From Phreatobacter sp. (GTDB taxonomy: Bacteria > Pseudomonadota > Alphaproteobacteria > Rhizobiales > Phreatobacteraceae): a stretch of 37,942 nt of DNA. The stretch spans positions 1 to 37,942 of the forward strand of contig NZ_JALHMP010000037.1 in the NCBI RefSeq assembly GCF_022843985.1, in the 5' to 3' direction. A model generated the notes under the pieces. The model saw only the letters and a program-made list of their open reading frames with translations, searched no databases and was not told where the DNA came from. The position numbers and the translations under genes are program-made. Below, one piece after another: positions 25,243-35,371 of the stretch (positions within the stretch are counted from its first letter, which is position 1; each line of letters begins with the position of its first letter).

Positions 25243-26240
25243 CAGCGGGCCTGGCGGATGCGCGCCACCAGCGCGGCGAGCGGCGGATCGGCGGAAAAGC
25301 GTTGGACGATGGGCCGCACCGCCTGCTCGAAGCTGTCGCGGTCCTCCAGGGTGACCACGGTGACCCCCGCCGCCTCGGCCTGGCGACGCGAGGTCTGTTC
25401 GAGCTTCAGCCATTGTTCGCGCATGGCGCGGGCCGAGGCGCGGGCGGCGGCGCGGAAGATGTCGCGGTCGGCCGCGGAGAGTTCGTCCCAGGCCTTGCGC
25501 GAAACCACCAGGACCTCCGGGCTCATCGTATGTTCGGTGAGCGTGATGTGGCGTGCCGCCCGGTAATGGTCGGTGGTGACATAGGACGGCCAGTTGTTCT
25601 CGGCGCCCTGGATGAGACCCGTGACGAGGCTGACGCTGACCTGGCCATAGGGCAGGGCCACCGGCTCGGCACCGAGGGCCCGCATCATCTCGACCATCAT
25701 GTCGGACTGCTGCACCCGGATGCGCAGGCCCTTGAGGTCCTCGACCCTGCGGATCGGCCTGACGGAATTATAGATCGACCGGGCACCGGAATCGTAGAAG
25801 GCAAGGCCGATCAGGCCGTAGCGTTCGAATCCGGCGAGGATGTCGTCGCCAACCGGGCCGTCAAGGACCCGGTGCAGGTGTTCGACAGAGCTGAACAGGA
25901 AGGGCAAGGCGAGGATATTGGCCTCGGGGATGAAGCTCGCCAGCGGCGCGACATTGGTGCGGTTGATGTCGATGGCGCCGATGCGCGTCTGCTCGATCGT
26001 CTCCTTCTCCTCACCGAGCTGCCGGGAATGGAAGATGCGCAGACGGTGTCGGCCGCCGGTGCGCTCGGCGATGAGCGCGCCCATCAGCTCGAGGGCCTTC
26101 ACCGTCGGGTAGTCGGCGGGCTGGGTGTCGGCGACGCGAAACTCACGCGCCGCGAGGTCGCCGGCAGGCCACAGCGCCAGAAGGCAGGCCAGCGCGAGTG
26201 CCGCCGCCCTTCCTGTCGCGATGGCGAACATCCCGCCCAT
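25242..26240 (-). CDS. TRAP-type (DctP family) periplasmic solute-binding protein, permease-less
   Basis: This encodes 332 aa from the ATG at 26240, with AAGGGC 7 nt upstream; an in-frame ATG at 26231 is possible and the frame extends to 26372 without signal-like sequence. The signal peptide includes AAALALACLLALWPAGDLAA. The DctP fold is evident: a binding segment LKGLRIRVQQSDMM with the conserved carboxylate-binding Arg, then ALPYGQVSVSLVTGLIQGAENN and a later HTMSPEVLVVSRKAW. Family ligands are organic acids. No DctQ or DctM subunit genes are nearby, while the next three genes are signal-transduction proteins coupled by 4-bp overlaps. It is therefore more likely a sensor co-receptor than part of a transporter. 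It is the first gene of the operon. Confidence 0.93.
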   Translation of the reverse strand: MGGMFAIATGRAAALALACLLALWPAGDLAAREFRVADTQPADYPTVKALELMGALIAERTGGRHRLRIFHSRQLGEEKETIEQTRIGAIDINRTNVAPLASFIPEANILALPFLFSSVEHLHRVLDGPVGDDILAGFERYGLIGLAFYDSGARSIYNSVRPIRRVEDLKGLRIRVQQSDMMVEMMRALGAEPVALPYGQVSVSLVTGLIQGAENNWPSYVTTDHYRAARHITLTEHTMSPEVLVVSRKAWDELSAADRDIFRAAARASARAMREQWLKLEQTSRRQAEAAGVTVVTLEDRDSFEQAVRPIVQRFSADPPLAALVARIRQAR

Positions 26241-26530
26241 GCCGAGCCCTTGCGCGTTGCGGGCGCCGCCGGGGGCTCCCTCCGGAAAATCATGCCACAG
26301 ATCACCGCCCCTTCGCCATCGCCGGTCGGGACGAGGCGCGGCGGCATGCGGGCATGGTGAAGACGACGGCATTGTTTCTTTTGCGTGTCGCAGCGAGCCC
26401 AGGTTGTCGCCGCCGGGAAGGTGCGGGCGACATCGCGCCGAAACCGCCCCGGCCGATCATCGCTGCGATCGAGGGTGCGGCCGGCAGCGGCTGCGCCCGC
26501 TCCGCCGTGAGCGGCAGCAGGAGATTGCGC

Positions 26531-26842
26531 ATGACACAGCTCCGGACACTTGCCGTCGTCATCGCCCTGGCGGCAGGACTTCACAGCGGGGGCGCGGCCC
26601 TCGCCCAGGAGGATATCGGGATCCCGGAATGTGACCGCTTCATCACCAGCTACGAGGTCTGCGTCACCACCAAGGTTCCGGCAACCCATCGGGTCACCTT
26701 CGCCCAGCAGGTGGCGCAGTTGCGCACGACCTGGCGCTCGCTCGCCCAGGACCCGCAGACCCGCCAGCAGCTGGAAGCGATCTGCCGCACCCAGGGCGAG
26801 CAGATGCGCCGTGGCCTCGAACCCTTCGGCTGCGCCTTCTAG
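26531..26842 (+). CDS. small secreted four-Cys protein
   Basis: This encodes 103 aa. The ATG at 26531 follows AGGAG by 7 nt; longer in-frame starts lack such a site and signal peptide. The signal peptide ends near residue 25 (GGAALAQ). The mature protein has four Cys (34, 44, 85, 101) in the pattern ECDRFITSYEVC ... AICRTQ ... FGCAF, probably two disulfides in a helical hairpin. Similar short exported proteins occur widely in Hyphomicrobiales, with no known function. It is divergent from the TRAP-type binding-protein operon (290 bp between) and its stop overlaps that of the convergent TagO-like gene. Confidence 0.8.
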   Translation: MTQLRTLAVVIALAAGLHSGGAALAQEDIGIPECDRFITSYEVCVTTKVPATHRVTFAQQVAQLRTTWRSLAQDPQTRQQLEAICRTQGEQMRRGLEPFGCAF

Positions 26843-27444
26843 CGTGAACAGGCAGCCAGCAGCTGCTGGCGAATCTCGGCGATGCCGTCGAGCTGGTAGG
26901 TGCCCTCGAAGCGCCAGCGCCGGGAGCCCTCGAGGCGGATGGCCAGGGTACCGGTCGCCGGCAGGCGCGCGAGGAACTCGCGCACGTCCCCGGGGAACAG
27001 CGCCTCGTGCAGGTTGCGGGTCCCCTGCCAGATGTCGCTCGGCGCGAGGCGATCATTGATACGCATCGTGGCGAAGACCGTCGCCGAGGCCATGACGGGG
27101 CCGTCGCGGCCGACGGACATGGCGACACGGTCGTTGCGACAGGTGATGCGCAGGATGATGCTCTCCTCGCCCCAGGGCTCCAGCGGCCGCTGGTCGGCGA
27201 CGATGACGCGGCCGGACGGGCCGGTGGACGTGGTGACCTGCCAGCGGCCGAGGGTGACGGTGCCCTGGGCGGCTGGAGCCGCCAGGCCGGCGGCGAGCCC
27301 GTCGAAACAGGCGAGCCGTTCCGCCTCCTTGGCGATCGCGCCGCAGCGCCTGACGGCGTCCGGCAGGGCGGCATCGTTTGCGCTGGCGGCGGGTGACAGG
27401 ATGAGGCCGGCAAGAAGGGCCGTCAGGACCGCAATGGCTTTCAT
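26839..27444 (-). CDS. TagO/VasI-like exported protein
   Basis: This encodes 201 aa from the ATG at 27444, where a signal peptide (MKAIAVLTALLAGLILSPAA) begins; no good ribosome site is visible. The N-terminal RRCGAIAKEAERLACFDGLA (C34, C46) and the later IILRITCRNDRVAMSVGRD and WRFEGTYQLDGIAE fit the VasI/TagO family (PF11319). That family was named for a type VI secretion-associated protein, but it is also found outside such clusters. No other type VI genes are in the window. Its stop codon overlaps the stop of the opposite-strand four-Cys protein in the tetramer CTAG. Family moderately sure; function unknown here. Confidence 0.7.
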   Translation of the reverse strand: MKAIAVLTALLAGLILSPAASANDAALPDAVRRCGAIAKEAERLACFDGLAAGLAAPAAQGTVTLGRWQVTTSTGPSGRVIVADQRPLEPWGEESIILRITCRNDRVAMSVGRDGPVMASATVFATMRINDRLAPSDIWQGTRNLHEALFPGDVREFLARLPATGTLAIRLEGSRRWRFEGTYQLDGIAEIRQQLLAACSR

Positions 27445-27613
27445 GAACCAGAACGTAGTGTCGCCGGGGGGCGAGACAACCCGCCAGGAGGTCGCAGGAC
27501 GCGATGAGACCGGGTCCTGGACAGCCCGCAGGCCAGACTTGCAGGATCGCGAGGGCCAGCGGCCGCCGACGGGCCCATATCGACAGGCTGACACTGCCCG
27601 GGAGACGAAGACG

Positions 27614-27871
27614 ATGGCCGATCTGTTCCGTGACGACACAGCCGCCGGGCGGTTCGAACTCGATGTCGACGGCCGCCAGGCCTTCGCCCTCTACCGCCGC
27701 GATGGCGACCGCCTCGTGATCGACCATGTGGAGGCGGAGCCCGCCCTTCGCGGCACCGGCGCGGCAGGGCGGCTGATGGAGCAGGTGGTGGCGGCAGCGC
27801 GGGCGGAGAACCGCACCATCGTGCCGCGCTGCGGCTATGCGGCGAGCTGGCTCCGGCGTCACCAGCGCTGA
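27614..27871 (+). CDS. small GNAT-like N-acetyltransferase (YjdJ type)
   Basis: This encodes 85 aa. The ATG at 27614 follows GGGAG by 8 nt. It matches the short GNAT family (PF14542): a few strands, then VIDHVEAEPALRGTGAAGRL, which contains the acetyl-CoA loop R-G-T-G-A-A-G, followed by the helix MEQVVAAARAENRTIVP and the final CGYAASWLRRH typical of the group. Members are about 90 aa, so this is full length. It is divergent from the TagO-like gene and convergent with the FAD oxidase gene. The substrate is unknown. Confidence 0.9.
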   Translation: MADLFRDDTAAGRFELDVDGRQAFALYRRDGDRLVIDHVEAEPALRGTGAAGRLMEQVVAAARAENRTIVPRCGYAASWLRRHQR

Positions 27872-27891
27872 CCAGCGGACCCAGGCGCGGC

Positions 27892-29289
27892 TCAGCCCGC
27901 CATTTTTCCCGGATTCATGATGCCCCGGGGGTCGATGGCCTGTTTCAGCGACGCCATCAGCGCCAGGGCGGCGTCGCCATGCTCGGCGGCGAGATATTGC
28001 ATCTTGCCCTGGCCGACCCCGTGCTCGCCCGTGCAGGTGCCCTCCATGGCCAGGGCCCGCTCGACGATGCGGCCCATGAAGGCCTTGCAGGCGGCGACAC
28101 TGGCCGGATCGCTCTCGTCCATCAGCGGCAGGACGTGGAAATTGCCGTCGCCGACATGGCCGACGATGGGGGCGATAAGGCCGCTTGCCTCGATGTCCCT
28201 CTTGGTGGCGTCGATGCACTCGGCGAGGCGCGAGATCGGCACGCAGACATCGGAGGACTGGCCCTTCCAGCCCGGCCGGAGCGCCATCGCCGCCCAGTAG
28301 GCGTCGTGGCGGGCCTGCCACAGCCGCGTGCGGTCTTCGGCCCGCGCCGCCCACTGGAAATCGCCGGCGCCATAGTCGTCGGCGATGGCGCGGAAGCGCT
28401 CGACCTGTTCGGCGACACCGGCCTCGGTGCCGTGGAATTCCAGCAGCAGCAGCGGCTTCTCGGGCAGGGAAAGCTTCGAATAGGCGTTGACGGCGCCGAC
28501 CTGCACCTCGTCGAGGAGCTCGATCCGGGCCATGGGAATGCCGGTCTGGATGGCGACGATGGTGGCGTCGGCCGCGTCCTTCACCGTCGGGAAGGAGCAG
28601 GTGGCCGCCGAGATCGCCTCGGGGATGCCGTGCAGTTTCAGGGTGACCTTGGTGATCACCCCGAGCGTGCCCTCGGAGCCGACGAAGAGGCGGGTGAGAT
28701 CATAGCCGGCGGAGGTCTTGCGGGCGCGGCGCGCGGTGTCGATCACCTCGCCGTTCGGCAGCACCACCTCGAGGGCGATGACATTGTCCTTCATCGTGCC
28801 GTAGCGCACCGCATTGGTGCCGGAGGCGCGGGTCGCCGTCATGCCGCCGATGGAGGCGTCGGCGCCGGGGTCGATGGGGAAGAACAGGCCCATGTCGCGG
28901 AGATATTCGTTGAGCTGCTTGCGGGTGACGCCGGGCTCGACCACCACATCGAGATCCTCGGCATGGACGGCGATGATCCGCTTCATCAGCGAGGTGTCGA
29001 GGGAGATGCCGCCGAAGGGCGCGTTGACATGGCCTTCCAGCGAGGAACCCGTGCCGAAGGGAATGACCGGCACGTCATGGGCGGCGGCGATCCTCATCAC
29101 CGCGACGCAGTCCTCGGTGGTCTCGGCGAAGACGACGACGTCCGGCGGCTGGTTCTCGATCCAGGTGAGGGTATGGGCGTGCTGCTGGCGCACCGCCTGC
29201 GACGTGACAGCCCGGTTGCCGAAGCGGGCCTGCAGTTCGGCGACCACGGCGGCGACGGTCTCCGGGCTCGGGCGGGTACGGGTGGGCAT
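27892..29289 (-). CDS. FAD-linked oxidase, D-lactate dehydrogenase (cytochrome) type
   Basis: This encodes 465 aa. The N-terminal FAD-binding domain (PCMH type) has the dinucleotide segment VIPFGTGSSLEGHVNAP near 73-89, GADASIGGMTATRASGTNAV near 143-162 and YDLTRLFVGSEGTLGV. The C-terminal half carries HVGDGNFHV and CTGEHGVGQGKMQY, conserved in the DLD/GlcD family that oxidises D-2-hydroxy acids and passes electrons to cytochrome c or quinone. The length is typical. No Fe-S partner (GlcF-like) is adjacent, which favours the single-subunit D-lactate dehydrogenase (cytochrome) class. The precise substrate cannot be told. Confidence 0.92.
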   Translation of the reverse strand: MPTRTRPSPETVAAVVAELQARFGNRAVTSQAVRQQHAHTLTWIENQPPDVVVFAETTEDCVAVMRIAAAHDVPVIPFGTGSSLEGHVNAPFGGISLDTSLMKRIIAVHAEDLDVVVEPGVTRKQLNEYLRDMGLFFPIDPGADASIGGMTATRASGTNAVRYGTMKDNVIALEVVLPNGEVIDTARRARKTSAGYDLTRLFVGSEGTLGVITKVTLKLHGIPEAISAATCSFPTVKDAADATIVAIQTGIPMARIELLDEVQVGAVNAYSKLSLPEKPLLLLEFHGTEAGVAEQVERFRAIADDYGAGDFQWAARAEDRTRLWQARHDAYWAAMALRPGWKGQSSDVCVPISRLAECIDATKRDIEASGLIAPIVGHVGDGNFHVLPLMDESDPASVAACKAFMGRIVERALAMEGTCTGEHGVGQGKMQYLAAEHGDAALALMASLKQAIDPRGIMNPGKMAG

Positions 29290-29475
29290 GATGTGGATCC
29301 CTGGTCACTCCGGCGGCGGAGCGTGAGGGACATTAGGGGCTGGCGCGGCCAAGGCAAAGTGTGGGACGGCCCCCCTTGCGACAATGCTTCCCGGACGCGT
29401 TCATGCGTCAGGGGCGCATCCCCTCCCCCGGCCGGGCGATTGCCCGGGCCGGCCGGCTTCGGCTAAGCGGGAGTC

Positions 29476-29982
29476 ATGACCCAGTTCGACCTCTGCCCCG
29501 ACACGGGCCTTGCGATCACCCCGCGGATGGCCGTCCGCCCGGAGATGATCGACTACAACGGCCACGTGAACGTCGCCTTCTACGTCAAGCTCTTCGACGA
29601 GGGGCTGGACATGCTGTTCGAGCGGATCGGCCTGTCCGAAAGCTATGTACGCACGCGCAACATGAGCTTCTTCGCCATGGAGCTGCATGTGCGCTACCTG
29701 CGCGAGGTGCAGCTGACAGACCCCGTCCAGGTTCGCATCCGCATCCTCGATGTCGACGCCAAGCGGATCCACTACTGGATGGAGCTGATCCATGCCGAGG
29801 AGCGCTGGCTGTCGGCGACGATGGAATCGATCTCGATCCACATCGACATGGCGACGCGCAAGCCGGCCCCCTTCCCGGACGACATCATGGCAAGGCTCGA
29901 GGCCTGGCATCGGGACAGCCAGGGCCGGGAGCGGCCGGAAGGCGTCGGTCAGGTGATCGGCATCCGGCGCAAGCCGACGTGA
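29476..29982 (+). CDS. acyl-CoA thioesterase family protein (hotdog fold)
   Basis: This encodes 168 aa. The ATG at 29476 has a GGGAG ribosome site a few bases upstream. It is a 4HBT-like hotdog protein: MIDYNGHVNVAFYVKLFDEG carries the D-x-N-x-H-V-N motif and the long helix with the conserved Asp/Glu, followed by the strand region FAMELHVRYLREVQL. Such enzymes hydrolyse acyl-CoA thioesters, and some groups act in carnitine or betaine metabolism. It is a single plus-strand gene that ends 17 bp before the stop of a small minus-strand gene. Substrate unknown. Confidence 0.88.
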   Translation: MTQFDLCPDTGLAITPRMAVRPEMIDYNGHVNVAFYVKLFDEGLDMLFERIGLSESYVRTRNMSFFAMELHVRYLREVQLTDPVQVRIRILDVDAKRIHYWMELIHAEERWLSATMESISIHIDMATRKPAPFPDDIMARLEAWHRDSQGRERPEGVGQVIGIRRKPT

Positions 29983-29998
29983 CGACGGCGCGGCGCCC

Positions 29999-30160
29999 TC
30001 AGCGGGCGAAGGGCAGGGTGTAGGCGCCGCCGAGCGTCGTCAGGATGCCGGCGCGCCGCACTTCGTCGGCCGAGACGACGGTCTGGGCTTCTCGCGCCAT
30101 GCGCTCGGCGCGGCGGCGACGATAGGCGTTCAGGTAGCGCGCGACAGTGGCGAAGACCAT
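29999..30160 (-). CDS. 53-aa basic protein, companion of DUF1127 gene
   Basis: This is a short reading frame from the ATG at 30160 to the TGA at 29999-30001. It begins MVFATVARYLNAYRRRRAER and ends GGAYTLPFAR. The first half is Arg-rich and helical; the second half is more neutral. It has no full DUF1127 motif, though the RYLNAYRRRRAE stretch resembles the N-terminal helix of that family. It lies 88 bp after the DUF1127 gene on the same strand, with a stable hairpin between them. Codon use is like that of the neighbours, with G or C at nearly all third positions. A real gene is likely but unproven. Confidence 0.6.
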   Translation of the reverse strand: MVFATVARYLNAYRRRRAERMAREAQTVVSADEVRRAGILTTLGGAYTLPFAR

Positions 30161-30195
30161 GGTGCCCTCCACGGGGCGTCGGGGACGGCGGCGAC

Positions 30196-30223
30196 GGCCG
30201 GTCCGGCAGCGGCAGGACCGGCC
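30196..30223. repeat. intercistronic hairpin between DUF1127 gene and its companion
   Basis: GGCCGGTCC (30196-30204) and GGACCGGCC (30215-30223) form a perfect 9-bp stem around a 10-base loop. No T-run follows on either strand, so it is not a standard terminator. In the minus-strand transcript it would sit between the two small genes and could limit read-through or protect the upstream message. Confidence 0.5.
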
Positions 30224-30248
30224 TCGTCGTGCTCGGGGCTGGCGACCC

Positions 30249-30482
30249 TCAGCCGGTCGCCATCATGCTTCGGGTGCGACGGACCATCTGGTCGCGGGTC
30301 AGGCCGTGGCCGGCGAGTTCCTCGTCCGACAGATGGGCCAGATAGCCGTTGACATAGGTGGCGGCGCGCAGTTCCTGGGCCTCGACGACGGCGTCGTAGA
30401 GGGAACCCCAGAAGCCGCGCTTGCCCGTGGCCTTCTCGGCCGGGGCGGCGGACGTGATCTTGTCGAGTGCAATGGTAGCCAT
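30249..30482 (-). CDS. DUF1127 domain protein
   Basis: This encodes 77 aa from the ATG at 30482, preceded by a strong AGAGGAG ribosome site; an in-frame upstream start at 30584 is less likely. The C-terminal half holds the DUF1127 motif: NGYLAHLSDEELAGHGLTRDQ, equivalent to the usual L-x-D-x-x-L-x-D-I-G-L-x-R. The N-terminal half (ALDKITSAAPAEKATGKRGF) is variable. Small DUF1127 proteins of alphaproteobacteria bind RNA or affect phosphate, stress and growth responses. This one may be controlled through the TGCA-N-TGCA sites upstream of it. Confidence 0.85.
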   Translation of the reverse strand: MATIALDKITSAAPAEKATGKRGFWGSLYDAVVEAQELRAATYVNGYLAHLSDEELAGHGLTRDQMVRRTRSMMATG

Positions 30483-30548
30483 GGTGGTCTCTCCTCTGAA
30501 AGAGCGGACGACCTCGAGGCTTCCTCCCTTTACACGTCCCCATTTTGT

Positions 30549-30584
30549 TGCAGTGCAGCGATTTTTCAAGATGGTGCAATGCAC
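30549..30584 (-). promoter_or_regulatory. pair of TGCA-N-TGCA palindromes upstream of DUF1127 gene
   Basis: Two inverted repeats, TGCAGTGCA at 30549-30557 and GTGCAATGCAC at 30574-30584, have centres 26 bp apart, about two and a half helical turns. They lie 67-102 bp upstream of the DUF1127 start. A TTGAAA hexamer lies between them on the minus strand and may be a -35 element, but I see no good -10. They look like a double operator; the regulator is unknown. Confidence 0.4.
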
Positions 30585-30648
30585 AATCAGCCTTGCATTC
30601 CGCGCATGGCTTGTGAAAACGAACTGTTAACGATCTGGATTCGCAAGA

Positions 30649-32814
<2,166 letters not shown>

Positions 32815-32911
32815 TCATGCCCGCTGGCGAAGCGGACATCCAGCGTGATCGGGCGCTGCCGGGAACGATAGAGCCCGGGGGCCTCAGGGCAAGTCCGGGA
32901 TTGGCAGCAGC

Positions 32912-33643
32912 TCAGTCGACGATGCCGAGCCTGATGCCCTGGACCGCCGCCCGGCGGATCACGGCCTCGTGGGAGGGCCACCACATCGCGACGATGCCGA
33001 TGATGCCGCGGCGGGCCAGCGCCGCCGGGGTCGCGGTCCATTCCTCCGCGAGTTCGCGCAGGCCGGAGCGCGGGTCGCGCCGCCAGGGCGGGTCATAGGT
33101 GATGGCGCCGTCGACGCCGATCTCGCTGAAGAAGGCGCGGGTCTCGGCCAGGAGCGCGCGCTCCTCCCCGCCACCGAACAAGCCGCCAAAGGCGCCAGGC
33201 GCGATGCCGCCATGGAAGATGAGCAGGCTCTCCGGCGCCACCGCCTTGGTGCGGGCGGCGGGGAAGAGAAAATTGGCGCAGGAGGAGATGCAGTGGTCCT
33301 TGACCACGAGCAGCAGGCCATGGGCGCGCAGGGCGCGGGCAAGGCGCAGCGCCGCCCGGACCTCGCCGCCGTCTGACGTGACGACCATGGCGGTGAGGCC
33401 ACGGCCGGCGAGGAGGGTTTCGGCCCGGCCGGCGGTGGCGGCGTCGATGTCGCCGGTGAAACAGAGGGTCGAGCCGGCGACGCGGATGTCGGAGACGGCG
33501 GCGCAGGCGGCAAGGGCCTCCGTCACGGTGGCGGGCTGGGCGCGGGCGGGGCTGGCCGCGAGAAGCCCCAGCAGTGCCAGCCCGACCGCAGGGATCAGGG
33601 TGAGCGGCAAGGCAAGCGCGCGGGCAGCACCGAAACTGGTCAT
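32912..33643 (-). CDS. exported ClpP-like (COG3904-type) protein
   Basis: This encodes 243 aa from the ATG at 33643, with signal peptide MTSFGAARALALPLTLIPAV onwards and a likely cleavage after ASPARA. An in-frame TTG at 33673 adds ten residues. The body resembles the ClpP/crotonase fold of COG3904 periplasmic proteins: VAGSTLCFTGDID, then VVTSDGGEVRAALRLARAL and VVKDHCISSCANFLFPAA, where Ser120/Ser121 occupy the nucleophile position, followed by LIFHGGIAPGAFGG with a His. Protease activity is unproven in this group. The gene lies between recN and ligA, which are often neighbours in related genomes, and has no clear ribosome site. Function unknown. Confidence 0.7.
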   Translation of the reverse strand: MTSFGAARALALPLTLIPAVGLALLGLLAASPARAQPATVTEALAACAAVSDIRVAGSTLCFTGDIDAATAGRAETLLAGRGLTAMVVTSDGGEVRAALRLARALRAHGLLLVVKDHCISSCANFLFPAARTKAVAPESLLIFHGGIAPGAFGGLFGGGEERALLAETRAFFSEIGVDGAITYDPPWRRDPRSGLRELAEEWTATPAALARRGIIGIVAMWWPSHEAVIRRAAVQGIRLGIVD

Positions 33644-33685
33644 GCGAGCGACATCACGCGCCAAAGCCGGCAATCCGATGACGGC

Positions 33686-35341
33686 TCATCCGACGGTGAG
33701 CAGCTTCTCGGCGGCGGCGCGGGCCTCGTCGGTGATGGTCTCGCCGGCCAGCATGCGGGCCAGTTCCTCGCGGCGCAGCTCGAAGCCGAGCGGCCTGACG
33801 CGGGTGGCGACGCGCTGGCCCATGGTCTCCTTGGCGATGAGATAGTGGCGCGTCGCCTTGGCCGCGACCTGCGGGGCATGGGTGACCGAAAGCACCTGGA
33901 ACTTGCCGCCGAGGCGGGCGAGGCGCTGGCCGATGGCATCGGCCACCGCACCGCCGACACCGGTGTCGATCTCGTCGAAGACCAGGGTCGGCGCCGAGCC
34001 CTGATCGGCGAGCACCACCTTGAGCGCCAGCATGAAGCGCGAGAGTTCGCCGCCCGAGGCGACCTTCATCATCGGCCCGGGCCGGGTGCCGGGATTGGTC
34101 TGGACCCAGAATTCCAGCCGGTCGATGCCCTCGGCGCCGGATCCGTCGGCGGCATGTTCGGTCATGAAGCGGGCGCGGTCGAGCTTCAGCGGCCCGAGTT
34201 CGGCATTGACGGCGGCATCGAGCCGCGCCGCCGCGGCCTTGCGCTTGGCGGAGAGGGCGGCCGCGGCCTTGCCATAGGCGGCCTCGGCGGCGCCGGCGGC
34301 CTTGTCCAGCGCCACCAGCCGGTCCTCGCCGGCATCCAGCGCCGCGACATCGGCGAGGTAGCGGGCGGCGAGATCGGCGAGCCCCTCGACCGGGACGGCA
34401 TATTTGCGCGAGGCGGCGCGCAGCGCGAAGAGCCGCTCCTCGATGCGCTCGAGTTCGCGCGGGTCGAACTCGGCGGCACGCTGGGCGGCCTCGACCGCGG
34501 CCCTTGCATCCTCGATCCGGTCGAGCGCCTCGCCGAAGGCCCGGACGATGGGCTCGACCAGGGCCGGCGCCTGGCCGGCGCGGCGCTCCAGCCGGCGCCA
34601 GGCGGCGGCCAGCGAGGGGACGGCGGAAGCCGGTCCGGCCAGCACGTCCATGGCCTCGGAGAGGTCCGAGGCGATCTTCTCGGAGGCCATCATCTCCTGC
34701 CGGCGGGCGGCGAGGTCGGCCTCCTCGCCCGGTGCGGGCTTCAGCCGGGACAGTTCCTCCACCGCCAGGCGCAGGAAATCGCCGTCGGCGCGGGCCTTGG
34801 CGAGGCGGGCCTGCGCCTCGTCAACCGCCTTGCGGGCGTCTCGCCAGCCCTTCCAGGCGGCGCGCACCGCCTCCACAGCCCCGGCGAGGCCACCGAAAGC
34901 ATCGACCACACCGCGATGGCTCTCGGCCTCGATCAGCGCCCGGTCGGCATGCTGGCCGTGGATCTCCACCAGCGCCCCGCCGATGGCGCGCAGCACCTGG
35001 ACGCTGACGGCCTGGTCGTTGACGAAGGCGCGGGTGCGGCCGTCGGCGAGCTGGACGCGCCGGAGGATCATGTCGCCTTCGGTGTCGATATCGGCCTCGG
35101 CGGCGATGCGGCGGGCGGGATGGGCGAGCGGCACGTCGAACACCGCCGTCACCTGGCCCTGGTCCTGGCCGTGGCGGACGAGGGCGGCGTCACCGCGGGC
35201 GCCCAGCGCCAGGGAGGTGGCGTCGAGGAGAATGGACTTGCCGGCGCCGGTCTCGCCGGTGAGCACGGAGAGACCCTCGGCGAAGGTCAGATCGAGCCGG
35301 TCGATCAGGACGATGTCGCGGATCGAAAGCTGGACGAGCAT
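33686..35341 (-). CDS. recN: DNA repair protein RecN
   Basis: This encodes 551 aa, a normal length. RecN is an SMC-like ATPase that acts in double-strand-break repair. The N-terminal Walker A GETGAGKS (29-36) is followed by the Q-loop region VEIHGQHADRAL. Long coiled-coil halves rich in Ala/Arg/Glu lie at about 150-370. The C-terminal signature VASGGELSRFMLALK, Walker B TLVFDEIDTGVGG and VLSVTHAPQVAAKA complete the ATPase head. A GAAC-N7-GAAC LexA-type site lies 82-96 bp upstream of the start, and a 12-bp hairpin lies between site and start. Induction by DNA damage is therefore likely, apart from the bamD transcript. Confidence 0.97.
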   Translation of the reverse strand: MLVQLSIRDIVLIDRLDLTFAEGLSVLTGETGAGKSILLDATSLALGARGDAALVRHGQDQGQVTAVFDVPLAHPARRIAAEADIDTEGDMILRRVQLADGRTRAFVNDQAVSVQVLRAIGGALVEIHGQHADRALIEAESHRGVVDAFGGLAGAVEAVRAAWKGWRDARKAVDEAQARLAKARADGDFLRLAVEELSRLKPAPGEEADLAARRQEMMASEKIASDLSEAMDVLAGPASAVPSLAAAWRRLERRAGQAPALVEPIVRAFGEALDRIEDARAAVEAAQRAAEFDPRELERIEERLFALRAASRKYAVPVEGLADLAARYLADVAALDAGEDRLVALDKAAGAAEAAYGKAAAALSAKRKAAAARLDAAVNAELGPLKLDRARFMTEHAADGSGAEGIDRLEFWVQTNPGTRPGPMMKVASGGELSRFMLALKVVLADQGSAPTLVFDEIDTGVGGAVADAIGQRLARLGGKFQVLSVTHAPQVAAKATRHYLIAKETMGQRVATRVRPLGFELRREELARMLAGETITDEARAAAEKLLTVG

Positions 35342-35371
35342 GGGCGGTTCGCGAGCTCCCGGCAGCGACGT

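Noticed and set aside
21494-25566. Two plus-strand frames of 634 and 682 codons over the kinase genes
   Set aside because: They are antisense to genes with complete kinase motifs; composition is that of reversed GC-rich codons.
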